From NCBI RefSeq assembly GCF_013112225.1, contig NZ_JABFHI010000001.1, forward strand, positions 310,001-374,000: a stretch of DNA of 64,000 nt, read 5' to 3'. This document shows positions 40,595 through 50,026 of this stretch, piece after piece. Under the pieces are notes generated by a model. The model saw only the letters and a list, made by a program, of their open reading frames with translations, was not told where the DNA came from and did not search any database. The stretch is from Vreelandella azerica (lineage in GTDB: Bacteria > Pseudomonadota > Gammaproteobacteria > Pseudomonadales > Halomonadaceae). The translations under genes were made by a program, and so were the position numbers. Each line of letters begins with the position of its first letter. Positions within the stretch are counted from its first letter, which is position 1.

Positions 40595-41761
40595 ATGAAT
40601 CTTCACGAGTATCAAGGCAAGCAGCTGTTTGCCGATTATGGTTTACCTGTATCCAAGGGCTTTGCCGTGGATACGCCAGAAGAAGCCGAAGAAGCGTGTA
40701 AAAAGATCGGCGGCGATATGTGGGTTGTTAAGGCCCAGGTTCACGCAGGCGGCCGTGGTAAGGCTGGCGGCGTTAAGCTGATCAAGGATCCCGCTGAAGC
40801 CAAGACCTTCGCCGAGCATTGGCTTGGTAAGAACCTGGTGACCTACCAGACAGACGAAAACGGTCAGCCGGTTGCCAAGATTCTGGTTGAGACTTGCACG
40901 GATATCGCCGATGAGCTTTATCTGGGTGCGGTAGTTGACCGTACTACCCGCCGCGTTGTCTTTATGGCATCGACCGAAGGCGGTGTTGAAATCGAGACCG
41001 TCGCTGAAGAAACGCCGGAGAAGATTCTCAAGGCCGAGATTGATCCGCTGGTCGGCGCCCAGCCGTACCAGGCGCGTGAGCTGGCCTTTGCGCTGGGTCT
41101 GAACGGTGACCAGGTCAAGCAGTTCACCAAGATTTTCCTGGGGCTTTCCAAGCTGTTCCATGACAAGGATCTGGCGCTTCTGGAAATCAACCCGCTGGTC
41201 ATCACCGATGAAGGCAACCTGCACTGCCTCGACGCCAAACTTGGCCTTGATAGCAATGCGCTTTACCGTCATCCGGACCTGCAGGCTATGCGTGACCCGT
41301 CTCAGGAAGACGAGCGTGAAGCGGATGCCGCCAAGTGGGAGCTGAACTACGTAGCACTCGACGGTAACATCGGTTGCATGGTCAATGGCGCTGGCTTGGC
41401 CATGGGCACCATGGATATTGTCAACCTTAACGGTGGCAAACCAGCCAACTTCCTCGATGTGGGCGGTGGCGCTACCAAGGAACGCGTTGCAGAAGCGTTC
41501 AAGATTATCCTGTCTGACGACAACGTCAATGCCGTGCTGGTTAACATCTTCGGCGGTATCGTACGTTGCGACATGATTGCTGAAGGCATTATCGGTGCCG
41601 TTGAGCAAGTCGGTGTTAACGTACCGGTGGTCGTACGTCTGGAAGGTAACAACGCCGAACTGGGTGCGGAAAAACTCGCCTCCAGTGGTCTCAACATCAT
41701 CGCGGCTACCAGTCTGACCGACGCGGCTCAGCAGGTCGTTAAAGCGGCGGAGGGCAAGTAA
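40595..41761 (+). CDS. sucC: Succinyl-CoA synthetase beta subunit
   Basis: A 388-residue ATP-grasp subunit starting [20 protein letters not shown]. The nucleotide site includes [18 protein letters not shown], and the C-terminal part has [18 protein letters not shown] and [16 protein letters not shown]. With SucD it converts succinyl-CoA to succinate and makes ATP or GTP. Its stop overlaps the sucD start by one base (TAATG), so translation is coupled. Confidence 0.96.
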   Translation: MNLHEYQGKQLFADYGLPVSKGFAVDTPEEAEEACKKIGGDMWVVKAQVHAGGRGKAGGVKLIKDPAEAKTFAEHWLGKNLVTYQTDENGQPVAKILVETCTDIADELYLGAVVDRTTRRVVFMASTEGGVEIETVAEETPEKILKAEIDPLVGAQPYQARELAFALGLNGDQVKQFTKIFLGLSKLFHDKDLALLEINPLVITDEGNLHCLDAKLGLDSNALYRHPDLQAMRDPSQEDEREADAAKWELNYVALDGNIGCMVNGAGLAMGTMDIVNLNGGKPANFLDVGGGATKERVAEAFKIILSDDNVNAVLVNIFGGIVRCDMIAEGIIGAVEQVGVNVPVVVRLEGNNAELGAEKLASSGLNIIAATSLTDAAQQVVKAAEGK

Positions 41762-42633
41762 TGAGCATCCTGATCGATAAGAACACCAAGGTCATCTGCC
41801 AGGGTTTCACCGGTGGCCAGGGCACGTTCCACTCCGAACAGGCGATTGCCTACGGTACGCAGATGGTCGGCGGTGTTACGCCGGGCAAAGGCGGCCAGGA
41901 GCACCTCGGCCTGCCCGTTTTCAACACCGTGAAAGAAGCGGTCGAGAAAACCGGCGCGGAAGCTAGCGTTATCTATGTACCGGCACCTTTCTGCAAGGAT
42001 TCCATCCTTGAAGCGGCCAATGCGGGTATCAAGCTGATCGTCTGTATCACTGAAGGCATTGCCACGCTGGATATGCTGGAAGCCAAAGTGAAGTGTGACG
42101 AGCTGGGCGTACGCCTGATTGGCCCGAACTGCCCGGGTGTTATCACCCCGGGTGAATGCAAGATCGGCATCATGCCGGGTCACATTCACCAGCCAGGCAA
42201 GGTGGGTATCGTGTCGCGTTCAGGCACTTTGACCTACGAAGCCGTCAAGCAGACGACTGACCACGGTTTCGGCCAGTCTACCTGCGTCGGTATCGGTGGT
42301 GACCCGATCCCGGGCTCCAACTTCATTGATATTCTCGAAATGTTCGAGAATGATCCGAAGACTGAAGCAATTGTAATGATCGGCGAAATCGGCGGCACCG
42401 CCGAAGAAGAAGCCGCGGCCTACATCAAGGCCAACGTTTCCAAACCAGTGGTTTCCTACATTGCCGGTGTAACAGCCCCTCCCGGTAAGCGTATGGGTCA
42501 CGCAGGCGCTATCATCTCTGGCGGTAAAGGTACCGCTGATGAGAAGTTTGCTGCCCTGGAAGATGCTGGTGTCAAAACCGTGCGTTCTCTGGCTGAAATC
42601 GGCGACGCGCTGAAAGAAGTCACCGGTTGGTAA
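41761..42633 (+). CDS. sucD: Succinyl-CoA synthetase alpha subunit
   Basis: A 290-residue CoA-binding subunit. [20 protein letters not shown] opens the Rossmann domain, [20 protein letters not shown] is the CoA loop, and the phosphorylated His lies in [20 protein letters not shown] near residue 247. Last gene of the SDH-OGDH-SCS run; a strong terminator follows. Confidence 0.96.
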   Translation: MSILIDKNTKVICQGFTGGQGTFHSEQAIAYGTQMVGGVTPGKGGQEHLGLPVFNTVKEAVEKTGAEASVIYVPAPFCKDSILEAANAGIKLIVCITEGIATLDMLEAKVKCDELGVRLIGPNCPGVITPGECKIGIMPGHIHQPGKVGIVSRSGTLTYEAVKQTTDHGFGQSTCVGIGGDPIPGSNFIDILEMFENDPKTEAIVMIGEIGGTAEEEAAAYIKANVSKPVVSYIAGVTAPPGKRMGHAGAIISGGKGTADEKFAALEDAGVKTVRSLAEIGDALKEVTGW

Positions 42634-42664
42634 GACGCTGCAGTGCAGTGGCTTGTAAAAGCAC

Positions 42665-42693
42665 AAAAAGAGCACCTTCGGGTGCTCTTTTTT
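42665..42693 (+). terminator. Intrinsic terminator of the TCA gene run
   Basis: AAAAAGAGCACC pairs with GGTGCTCTTTTTT around a TTCG tetraloop, ending in six Ts. A textbook rho-independent terminator 31 bases after sucD. Confidence 0.92.
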
Positions 42694-42706
42694 ATTGCGC
42701 AATAAA

Positions 42707-42732
42707 AAACGGCGCTTAAAAAAGCGCCGTTT
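42707..42732 (-). terminator. Intrinsic terminator of rnb
   Basis: AAACGGCGCTT pairs with AAGCGCCGTTT around an AAAA loop. Read on the reverse strand it ends in a T run, 35 bases after the RNase II stop. It sits back to back with the sucD terminator. Confidence 0.85.
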
Positions 42733-42766
42733 GCGGAGTGCCTACCGTTGTCTCTAGGCGTTGATG

Positions 42767-44707
42767 CTAGACAACTGGCCGGGCGACCAGTGAACGGGTT
42801 TCCTCACGGGCTTCGGTCAGCGCCACGCGCAGGCTATCGCCCAGTTTGTAGCGTTCTTCGCCTTCAATCTGAATGCGACCTTCCTTGTCATCAATCACTA
42901 CCTTGTTGCGATCGCTGTGCATCAAGGGCGCTGGAACAAAAGCAGTGGCGCCATTTTCCAGCAGGCGTACCCGCATGCCACCGCGGTTGATAGCCATTAC
43001 TTCGGCATCAAAGGCGTCTTGGTTCTCGGCGGCAGGCGTCAGGTAGCGTACATACAGCCAATCCTTGACGTCACGCTCAGCCATACGATTCAGGCGACGG
43101 CGCTCGGTGAGCTGCTCGGTAAGCTGCTGGCTAGCTTCCGCCGGGGCCTGTTCCCCCTTGAGAATGCGTTTGATCAGGCGGTGGTTGACCATATCACCGT
43201 ATTTGCGAATCGGTGACGTCCAAGTGGCATAGGCATTCAGGCCCAGGCCAAAGTGTGGGCCAGGCTGGGCTGACATGCTGGTAAAGCCCTGAAAGCGACG
43301 CAGGCGCGCGTCCAGCCAGGCATCGTCACGGCTTTCTAGTGCCCGCTTGAGGTCCTTGTAGTGGGCCAGTTCAAGCAGCGCTTCGCGAGCGACTTCAATA
43401 TCCTGCCCGGCCAGAAACTCTTGAGCCGCCTCGGCCTTGTCTGGTTCAAAGGCACGGTGGACGTTAAAGATGCCATGGCCGATATGCTTGGCCAGATAAT
43501 CAGCGCAGCAGGCGTTGGCCACGATCATCGATTCCTCGATCATGCGGTTGGCGATGCGGCGCTCTTCGGTACGAATTCCCAGCACATTACCTGCATCGTC
43601 CAGGTCGAAGACATAATCCGGACGATCCTTGAATACCAAGGCATGCTCGTTACGCCAGGCGGTGCGCGCTTCAGTCAGCGCCTGCAGCGCCTTGAGCTGT
43701 TCGGCAATGTTGTCGGCTGGTGCCCAGTCGCCCTGACCTTCAATCCAGTCTGAGACACGGTCATAGGCCAGCTTGGCGTGCGACATGACGTTGGCGGCAA
43801 AGAAGCGGTATTCGCCCAGGCTGCCATCGGCGTTAATGTCCAGGGTGCAGGCCAGGGCAGAGCGCTCCTGACCTTCCCATAGCGAGCAGAGATCATCCGC
43901 CAGCTGCTCAGGCAGCATGGTGACGTTCTGACCCGGCAGGTAGACAGTAAAGGCGCGCGTGCGCGCTTCGAGATCAGCGGCATGGCCTTCTTCGACGTAA
44001 GCGGTTGGGTCGGCAATGGCCACGCTCAGGCGCCAGCCGCCGCTTTCCAGGGTTTCGACATGCAGGGCGTCATCCATATCCCGGGTCTTTTCACCGTCAA
44101 TGGTGAAAAACGGCCAGGCGGTCAGGTCCTCGCGGGTCAAGCCCTCATCCAGCAACGGCCAGTCGGTGCCAGCATCCGGGCATTCCTGTTCCAGCGCATG
44201 GCGGGCCAGGGTGACTCGCCATGGCACGGCCGGGTCATCTGACTTGGCCACCAGTTCGTCAACCTGGGCAAAAAAGCCTCGGTCGTTCTCTTTCAGCGGG
44301 TGGCGCACCAGGCGAGCAACCACCCAGTCGCCGTCTGCGATGCTGGCTTCATCCAGGCTGTTCTTGATCCGCGCCTTGAGCACATTGCGGATGGACGGGT
44401 GATCAGGAACCACCGCCAATCGCCCCTCACGCTTTTGCACGCGGGCAATAAAACGGTCGAGTCCGGCTTCAAGCAGTTTTTCCGGTTCGACAGATTTCTT
44501 GTCACCATTTTCATGGATAACGGCTTCAACGCGGTCGCCATGCAGGACCTGCTTCATGGCGGGCGGCGGGACGAAATAGGATTCACCCGCGTCGGTTTCC
44601 AGAAAGCCAAAGCCTTTTTCAGTGGCCTTGATAACGCCTTCCGCGCGCGGGGTGGTGTCACGAATCTGTTGCTTGAGTTGGGCAAGTACCGAATTATTTT
44701 GCAGCAT
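42767..44707 (-). CDS. rnb: Exoribonuclease II
   Basis: A 646-residue 3'-to-5' processive RNase of the RNB family. N-terminal cold-shock/OB domains (GVIKATEKGFGFLETD, near residue 25) precede the RNB catalytic domain with the metal-binding aspartates in FTIDGEKTRDMDDALHVE. The signature ATWTSPIRKYGDMVNHRLIK follows, and a C-terminal S1 domain ends the protein (INRGGMRVRLLENGATAFVP). The length is that of RNase II rather than the larger RNase R. Single gene, convergent with sucD. Confidence 0.92.
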   Translation of the reverse strand: MLQNNSVLAQLKQQIRDTTPRAEGVIKATEKGFGFLETDAGESYFVPPPAMKQVLHGDRVEAVIHENGDKKSVEPEKLLEAGLDRFIARVQKREGRLAVVPDHPSIRNVLKARIKNSLDEASIADGDWVVARLVRHPLKENDRGFFAQVDELVAKSDDPAVPWRVTLARHALEQECPDAGTDWPLLDEGLTREDLTAWPFFTIDGEKTRDMDDALHVETLESGGWRLSVAIADPTAYVEEGHAADLEARTRAFTVYLPGQNVTMLPEQLADDLCSLWEGQERSALACTLDINADGSLGEYRFFAANVMSHAKLAYDRVSDWIEGQGDWAPADNIAEQLKALQALTEARTAWRNEHALVFKDRPDYVFDLDDAGNVLGIRTEERRIANRMIEESMIVANACCADYLAKHIGHGIFNVHRAFEPDKAEAAQEFLAGQDIEVAREALLELAHYKDLKRALESRDDAWLDARLRRFQGFTSMSAQPGPHFGLGLNAYATWTSPIRKYGDMVNHRLIKRILKGEQAPAEASQQLTEQLTERRRLNRMAERDVKDWLYVRYLTPAAENQDAFDAEVMAINRGGMRVRLLENGATAFVPAPLMHSDRNKVVIDDKEGRIQIEGEERYKLGDSLRVALTEAREETRSLVARPVV

Positions 44708-44889
44708 GAGGTCAATCAGTTGGCAAGAGTAGGGGTGCCACTATACGGATTCCCACCCGCTACGCCAATCACCACGCTGACAGAAGGCGCGCGTTTGCTT
44801 AACATCAATGCTTTAGCGTCGCCTCAGTGAATCGGTTAAACTACCGAAGGCGCAGGCTAGCCTATTGGCTTTCAAACGAGGAGGGTGTG

Positions 44890-45687
44890 ATGACCGCGCG
44901 GCTGATTGTTTCTGACCTGGACGGGACGTTGTTAGGCAGCGACCATCGCTTGCACGCAAGCACTGTCAAGGTGTTCCGTTTGCTGGCTGAACAAGGGCAC
45001 CATATTGCCTTGGCATCCGGGCGCCACTACCACGATATGCGGGTGTTTCGCGATCAACTGGATATCCCCGTTCACCTTATCAGCACCAATGGCGCCTATA
45101 CCCATAACCCTGAAGGCCAATTGCTGAATGCCAGCTATCTTGAGCCTGACCATGCGCAAACGTTGATCCAGCTGCCTCGCCCACCTGAGGTGCGGCTGAG
45201 CCTGTACCGTGAAAGTGGCTGGCATGTGGATGCACCCGCACCGCACCTGTTATCGATTCACGCCACCACCGGCTTTACCTATCAGGTAGTGCCGCCGGAA
45301 CAGATGGATGCCAATGGGGTAGGCAAGGTGCTGTATCTGGGCGACCCGGCAGCACTGGCGGAACTGGAAACCCAGGCTCATCAAGCCCATGGGCAGGGGC
45401 TACACATTACCTACTCCACCACCGATGCTCTGGAAATCATGGCCGGTGGCGTCAATAAAGGGGTGGCGTTAACGGCCCTGCTGGAAAAGCTGGGCCTGAC
45501 AGCGCCAGATTGCCTGGCGTTTGGCGACAACCTTAATGATATCGAGATGCTCAACCTGGCCGGTGAAGCCCAGGTAATGGCCAATGCCCACCCGGCGCTG
45601 TTTGAGCGGGTTGCGGGCGCGCGACGTATCGGTCATCACAACGATGCGGGTGTTGCCCAGTGGCTAACAAAACGCTTTGCCCTGTAA
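44890..45687 (+). CDS. HAD-family phosphatase (Cof type)
   Basis: A 265-residue HAD hydrolase from the ATG at 44890 with a GAGGAGG site. The nucleophile motif is LIVSDLDGTLLGSDH, motif II is ALASGRHYHD, the lysine lies in GGVNKGVAL, and motif IV is AFGDNLNDIEML. The type IIB cap sits between motifs II and III. This Cof/YidA-like group dephosphorylates sugar phosphates and cofactors such as PLP or flavin nucleotides. The substrate is not readable from sequence. Confidence 0.88.
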   Translation: MTARLIVSDLDGTLLGSDHRLHASTVKVFRLLAEQGHHIALASGRHYHDMRVFRDQLDIPVHLISTNGAYTHNPEGQLLNASYLEPDHAQTLIQLPRPPEVRLSLYRESGWHVDAPAPHLLSIHATTGFTYQVVPPEQMDANGVGKVLYLGDPAALAELETQAHQAHGQGLHITYSTTDALEIMAGGVNKGVALTALLEKLGLTAPDCLAFGDNLNDIEMLNLAGEAQVMANAHPALFERVAGARRIGHHNDAGVAQWLTKRFAL

Positions 45688-45711
45688 GCCGTAAGCGCAA
45701 ACGCTTGATAC

Positions 45712-45796
45712 AATATTGTGATGTTGCGCATTCATGATGCAGGGCCAGGCATCCCGAAAGACCAGCTTTCCCGAGTGTTTTCACCCTTTGTCCGCC
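45712..45796 (+). pseudogene. Histidine kinase ATPase-domain fragment
   Basis: A short in-frame stretch reads NIVMLRIHDAGPGIP then KDQLSRVFSPFVRLG. This is the G1/F box of a HisKA-type sensor kinase ATPase domain (D-x-G-P-G-I-P, F-x-P-F-x-R). Nothing upstream or downstream continues the kinase: the upstream side ends in the HAD gene and the downstream side runs into the 3' end of ycjF. It is a relic of a lost two-component gene. Confidence 0.6.
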
Positions 45797-46871
45797 TAGG
45801 TACTGCGCTGGGTATCGAGGCGGCGGATCTGGCGCCATAGATCCTGGCGGAGGTCTGCCATGCGCGGTTGCTGCTCAGGGGTAAAGACCAGCGGGCGGCA
45901 CAGCCGCTGGGCTCTCAGCCCCAGCCGAGCGCTCAGCAAGCCGGTGGCCAAGCCCTGGCTGGCGCGCGCGGAAATGCGCCCGGCCACATCCAGAGACAGC
46001 ATATCCATACCGGCATCGGTGGCAAGTTCGCTGGCACCGGCAAAGGCCATCTGATAAAGCACGCTGCGAAATAGCCTCAGGCGGCTGATAAAACTCAGCT
46101 CCAGGCCGTAAAGGCGGCAGAGGCGGTTGATCATCGCCAAGCTGCGCCAGGCGACCAGCGCCATATCCACCAAGGTTAACGGGCTGACAGCCACCATGAT
46201 GGCGGTTTCCCCGGACATACGCGAAATCAGCCGCTGGGCTTCCCGGTCACGGGGGCCAGCAGATGGTAATCGAGCAGGGTCATGATGTCTGCGCTGCTGT
46301 GATGCGGCTGGCTGGCATGTTGAAAGGCTTGCCAGTGCGGGTCGTCGTCACTGAGCTTCAGCTGACGGCGCAGGGCGTCGGCTTGCTGTATGGCCTGCTT
46401 GGGGGAGCGCAGGGGAAGTTCCGCCAGTGCTTCACGTAGCTTGTCGTGGTGCTTCAGGCGCTTGAGGCGCGCTACTTCACGCAGAAGCGCAGCGGCGCCG
46501 ATACCCATCAAACCCAGCCCGAAGAGCTGCCAAGCGGCATCCAGCCAGCGGGTTTGCTCAAAAGCGGCGGGGATGCCCGTCACTAGCTCTGCAGACCCTA
46601 AACCGACCACGCCAGCCAGTGAAAATATCAAGCCCCAGCGGCGTTTGCGCGGCGGATACAGGGTTCCTTCGGGCAAGGCCTTGTGGTCTGCCGGTGCGGG
46701 TTCCAGCGGCTGGTGGGCGGTCTGGGTATCAAAGCGTCGGGTGCCGCGCAGGGCATCTTCGGTTTCATTGTCTTGGGGCTTCGCGCTGCCGGCTAGGGTG
46801 TCATCGAGTGAAAAGTGACGTCGCGGGCGAGGCTTGGCTTCGGTGCTGTTGTCAGTCGGGCGGTCGGTCAT
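45796..46871 (-). CDS. ycjF: YcjF-like membrane protein (DUF697), one apparent frameshift
   Basis: A membrane protein of about 358 residues whose E. coli homologue is linked to the phage-shock regulon with YcjX. The N-terminal part is polar (MTDRPTDNSTEAKPRPRRHF); two membrane helices follow (WGLIFSLAGVVGLGSAELVT, then LDAAWQLFGLGLMGIGAAAL). The C-terminal DUF697 domain holds TAIMVAVSPLTLVDMALVAW. The frame breaks near 46240: the run of five Gs on the plus strand needs one more, giving LLAPRDREAQRLISRMSGET. It overlaps ycjX by 4 bases. The 3' end abuts a kinase relic. Confidence 0.85.
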
Positions 46872-48271
46872 GCGAGCTTGTCTCCCAGTAACCAGTCAAT
46901 GGCGGCATCCATGCGGATGTGGGCCAGTGCTTCATGGGATGAGCCCATGGGACGAAAATGCGGAAAGTCAAAACCCTGTTGCTGCCAGAAGTGCTCATCC
47001 GGCAGGCGAGCCGGTACATCGCCGGGGTAAATAAGCACTTCTTCGCCCTCCAGCGTGGTGCCGTAAAGGGCGGCCAGGCGCTGGCCCTGTTGATTGACCT
47101 CGCGGGCCTGGGTGGCACGAATCGCCGCAAGCGACAGCGCCTTGACCGGAATATCGGCAAAGCGCAGGTCTTTGAGCGGCTCGGCCAGCAGCCCTTCCAG
47201 CAGGCGTACCAGATTACCGTGCTGATCCGGTGTGACATGGTCTGCTTTGGTGGCGGCAATGGCGAGCCGGTCAATGCGCGGCGAAAACAGCCGGGTCAGC
47301 AGGCTGCGCTGGCCGTAGTCAAAGCTATGCATCAGCTGTTGCAGCGCCCGTGACAGGTCTTCAAACCGCTCAGGGCCGGCATTCAGCGCGCCGAGCACGT
47401 CGACCAGCACGATCTGGCGGTCAAAGCGGCGGAAATGGTCGCGGTAAAAGGGTTTGACGATATGTTGCTGATAATAGCGGAACCGCTTGGCCAGGGTGGC
47501 ATAAACGCTGTTTTCAGGCAGTGCCTGGCGCTGTTCGGTCGATAGTTCAATATCCGGCAAGGGAAAGAACTGCAGTACCGGCGCTCCGTCAAGTTCCCCG
47601 GGTAACAGGAAGCGCCCTGGTTGAAGGTCAGAAAAGCCGGCCTGTTTGGCCTGTTTCAGGCCATCAGCGTAGGCCGCTGCCAAGTCAGCGAGCTGTGCTT
47701 CATCCGCCTCAGCGGCGGGGTCAAGCTGTTCGACGCCGGTTTGCCAAGCGCTGAACAGCGCCTGGCGATGCACGCCGTTGTGCTGGGTCTGCGCCTGGCA
47801 CCAGCTGTCGAAATCATGGGCCAGCATGGGCAGGTCGAGCAGCCATTCACCCGGGTAGTCAAATAGATCCAGGGTCAGATGGCTGAATTCCGGCGTTAAC
47901 CAGCCGCGCTGGGCAGGGCGATAGCGCAACTGCAGACGCAGCTCGCTGATGCCGCGCGTCGGCTCCGGCCAGCGCGGCGGTTTGGCGTTGAGCGCACTCA
48001 GGGCCGCATCGTAAGGAAAGCGCGGGACGCCCAGATCCGGCTGGGTCAAGCGTTGAGCGCCGAGCAGACGACCCTCACGTGCTGCTGGCAAGAGGTCGAG
48101 TTGCGCTTCAAGCCCGGCATGGCGCAGCTGATTGACCAAAGAGGTCAGAAAAGCGGTTTTCCCTGCCTGGGAAAGCCCGGTGACGGCCAGCCTGAGCTGC
48201 CGGTCACGGGTGCGTTCCATCAGGTTGGTGAGTTCCCGGCTCAGGCGTTCAGTGTTGAACGGTGATTGCAT
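46868..48271 (-). CDS. ycjX: YcjX-like P-loop ATPase/GTPase
   Basis: A 467-residue cytoplasmic protein with an N-terminal Walker A motif (AVTGLSQAGKTAFLTSLVNQ) and a Walker B-like LTLDLFDYPGEWLLDLPML. Later landmarks are RQIVLVDVLGALNAGPERF and IAATKADHV, a G4-like TKAD. The DUF463/YcjX family is stress-associated and has been structurally described as a distinct GTPase-like NTPase. The ycjF gene follows with a 4-base overlap, the normal pair. Confidence 0.9.
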   Translation of the reverse strand: MQSPFNTERLSRELTNLMERTRDRQLRLAVTGLSQAGKTAFLTSLVNQLRHAGLEAQLDLLPAAREGRLLGAQRLTQPDLGVPRFPYDAALSALNAKPPRWPEPTRGISELRLQLRYRPAQRGWLTPEFSHLTLDLFDYPGEWLLDLPMLAHDFDSWCQAQTQHNGVHRQALFSAWQTGVEQLDPAAEADEAQLADLAAAYADGLKQAKQAGFSDLQPGRFLLPGELDGAPVLQFFPLPDIELSTEQRQALPENSVYATLAKRFRYYQQHIVKPFYRDHFRRFDRQIVLVDVLGALNAGPERFEDLSRALQQLMHSFDYGQRSLLTRLFSPRIDRLAIAATKADHVTPDQHGNLVRLLEGLLAEPLKDLRFADIPVKALSLAAIRATQAREVNQQGQRLAALYGTTLEGEEVLIYPGDVPARLPDEHFWQQQGFDFPHFRPMGSSHEALAHIRMDAAIDWLLGDKLA

Positions 48272-48298
48272 CTGGCGTGGCTCCTCTGGAAGACGCCG

Positions 48299-48499
48299 CT
48301 ATGCGCCACTTTGGCGCAGCATCTGCACCAACTGGTAAAACATCGGCAGGGTCGCTATCTGAAAACCAATCACGGCAATCACATAGCCGGGCCAGCGGCG
48401 GGTCATCTTCTGCGCCAGGGTCAGCCCGACCAGGCAAACCACCATGCCGAGCAGATTGAAAACCAGCGTCGCGGCTTCAAGCCAGTACTGAGGGTTCAT
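48299..48499 (-). CDS. Small membrane protein of unknown function
   Basis: A 66-residue protein from MNPQYWLEAA with two predicted membrane helices (ATLVFNLLGMVVCLVGLTLA and WPGYVIAVIGFQIATLPMFY) separated by a basic turn (QKMTRR). It lies 27 bases upstream of ycjX on the same strand and may belong to that transcription unit. I know no function. Confidence 0.6.
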   Translation of the reverse strand: MNPQYWLEAATLVFNLLGMVVCLVGLTLAQKMTRRWPGYVIAVIGFQIATLPMFYQLVQMLRQSGA

Positions 48500-48585
48500 G
48501 GATAAGCGTTCCTTGTTGGCCAAAAGTGATCAAAGATCAAGGTGATGTTAAGCCTGCTTGAGTGAACAGCAGGTGAACGGCGGCG

Positions 48586-49457
48586 CTAGGCACGACTGAT
48601 AGTGGTACCCAGGATGTGCTGGGCGTCCGGTACCAGCCAGACCGGGTCGAGCCGGGTATTGGCGGCTTCCACGCATAAAAAGTGCTCGGCGGCCTCTGCC
48701 GGAGTATCACCGGGTAATTCGCTGCCAGGGTGCCATACCACGGTCGAATCGCTGTCGTGTTTGGCAATCCGCAGTTGGCGGTTGCCGTCATCCAGAATGA
48801 CCGCCGCGTTGCTATGGTAGATGCGGTCGATAGGGCCGCGAATCGCCAGGGTGCCTTGCTGCTCGTCTTCGGCGAAGCCGCGGCGCTTATCGAGATAGCG
48901 CGCACCGGCCAACCCTTCAAGACGGCATTGCTGAATCTGATCAACCGCCAGATAGCTGTGCAGGGCGGCACTGATCTTTACCGGAGCGGTGCCGCAGTTC
49001 TCACTGATCAGTTCGACGTGCAGGCGCTGGGCGTTGGCCTGAATGACGACGCGGACGTTTAGCTGGCTATGCAGGCGATCTTGTGGCGAAAGATGAGCTT
49101 CAATACCTTCTTCGTGCTCGTCAACTGCCTCCAGATGCCACAACGCATGGCGGGCCAGGCCGTGGAAGGGGCCGCTGCGGTCATCGCTTTCATCGGCATA
49201 GCGCTCGTCGCCAAACCACGGCCAGCACAAGGGGATGCCGCCGCGCAGTGCACCGGGCAGTGCTTGGGGGTAGGCGTCATCCATAGCCAGGGCGCGGCAT
49301 CATCGGCCGGTTGAAAGTGCACCACCTGGGCACCCTGCAGGGCAATGGCAAGCTCACCCCAGGGCTGGTTGAAGAGCACCAGTTCACGCTCCTGCCAGAT
49401 AACCGTCTGCTGGCCTTGGGTAGCCTTTATCAAATGGCGAAGCGAATCGGGAATCAT
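48586..49457 (-). CDS. D-hexose-6-phosphate mutarotase (YeaD-like), one apparent frameshift
   Basis: An aldose-1-epimerase-like enzyme of about 290 residues that interconverts anomers of hexose 6-phosphates. The N-terminal piece reads WGELAIALQGAQVVHFQP and PWLWMTP. The second begins ALRGGIPLCWPWFGDERY, carries GPFHGLARHALWHLE with the catalytic His, and later ISAALHSYLAVDQIQQC and WHPGSELPGDTPAEA (acidic residues). The frames join when the five-G run on the plus strand near 49267-49271 gets one more base, giving TPTPQALPGALRGGIP. It probably stands alone. Confidence 0.85.
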
Positions 49458-49569
49458 CAGTTATCTTGCTCCTGTGTGCTCGGGCGACAGTGTCGAGGGA
49501 TATGCTATGGTAGAACATGCGGGTGATACAGGTAAAATTCCACACAAATGATAAGGCTAGGAGTCTGAT

Positions 49570-49815
49570 ATGGGCTTGATTGCATGGTTGATAATTGGCG
49601 GGCTGGCAGGCTGGATTGCCGGTAATATTATGCGCGGCGGCGGCTTCGGTATCCTGGGCAATATCGGGGTGGGCATTGTCGGGGGCGTATTGGGTGGTTT
49701 TCTGTTTGGTTTGCTGGGGCTGAAAGCGGGTGGTTTTATTGGTTCCCTGGTCACCGCGATTGTCGGTGCTGTGGTGTTACTCTGGATAATCAGCAAGGTC
49801 AAGGAATCGGGCTGA
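49570..49815 (+). CDS. GlsB/YeaQ/YmgE family membrane protein
   Basis: An 81-residue, very hydrophobic, glycine-rich protein (MGLIAWLIIGGLAGWIAGNI, then GNIGVGIVGGVLGGFLFGLL) with about three membrane segments. This matches the small stress-linked transglycosylase-associated family. Its actual function is not known. It has a good ribosome-binding site (TAGGAG) and its own terminator. Confidence 0.85.
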   Translation: MGLIAWLIIGGLAGWIAGNIMRGGGFGILGNIGVGIVGGVLGGFLFGLLGLKAGGFIGSLVTAIVGAVVLLWIISKVKESG

Positions 49816-49848
49816 GCAGGCGTATCCTTCCAGCGCAACGCGTTAATT

Positions 49849-49879
49849 CCGCCCGGCCATGCCGGGCGGAGGTGTTTTT
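49849..49879 (+). terminator. Intrinsic terminator after the YmgE-like gene
   Basis: CCGCCCGGC pairs with GCCGGGCGG around a CAT loop, followed by AGGTGTTTTT. Confidence 0.8.
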
Positions 49880-50026
49880 GCCCTTGGCGTGGGCTGGCCG
49901 CTGCCACCTGGGTTACACTATGTGCCCCTTATGAGCTGGCACTGTCAAAAAAATGGTGCCAGGCCACTCCTGAAGCAAGACGAGGTGAATCTTGGTCGAT
50001 GCGATAACCCCTAGGCGTGATTGCTG

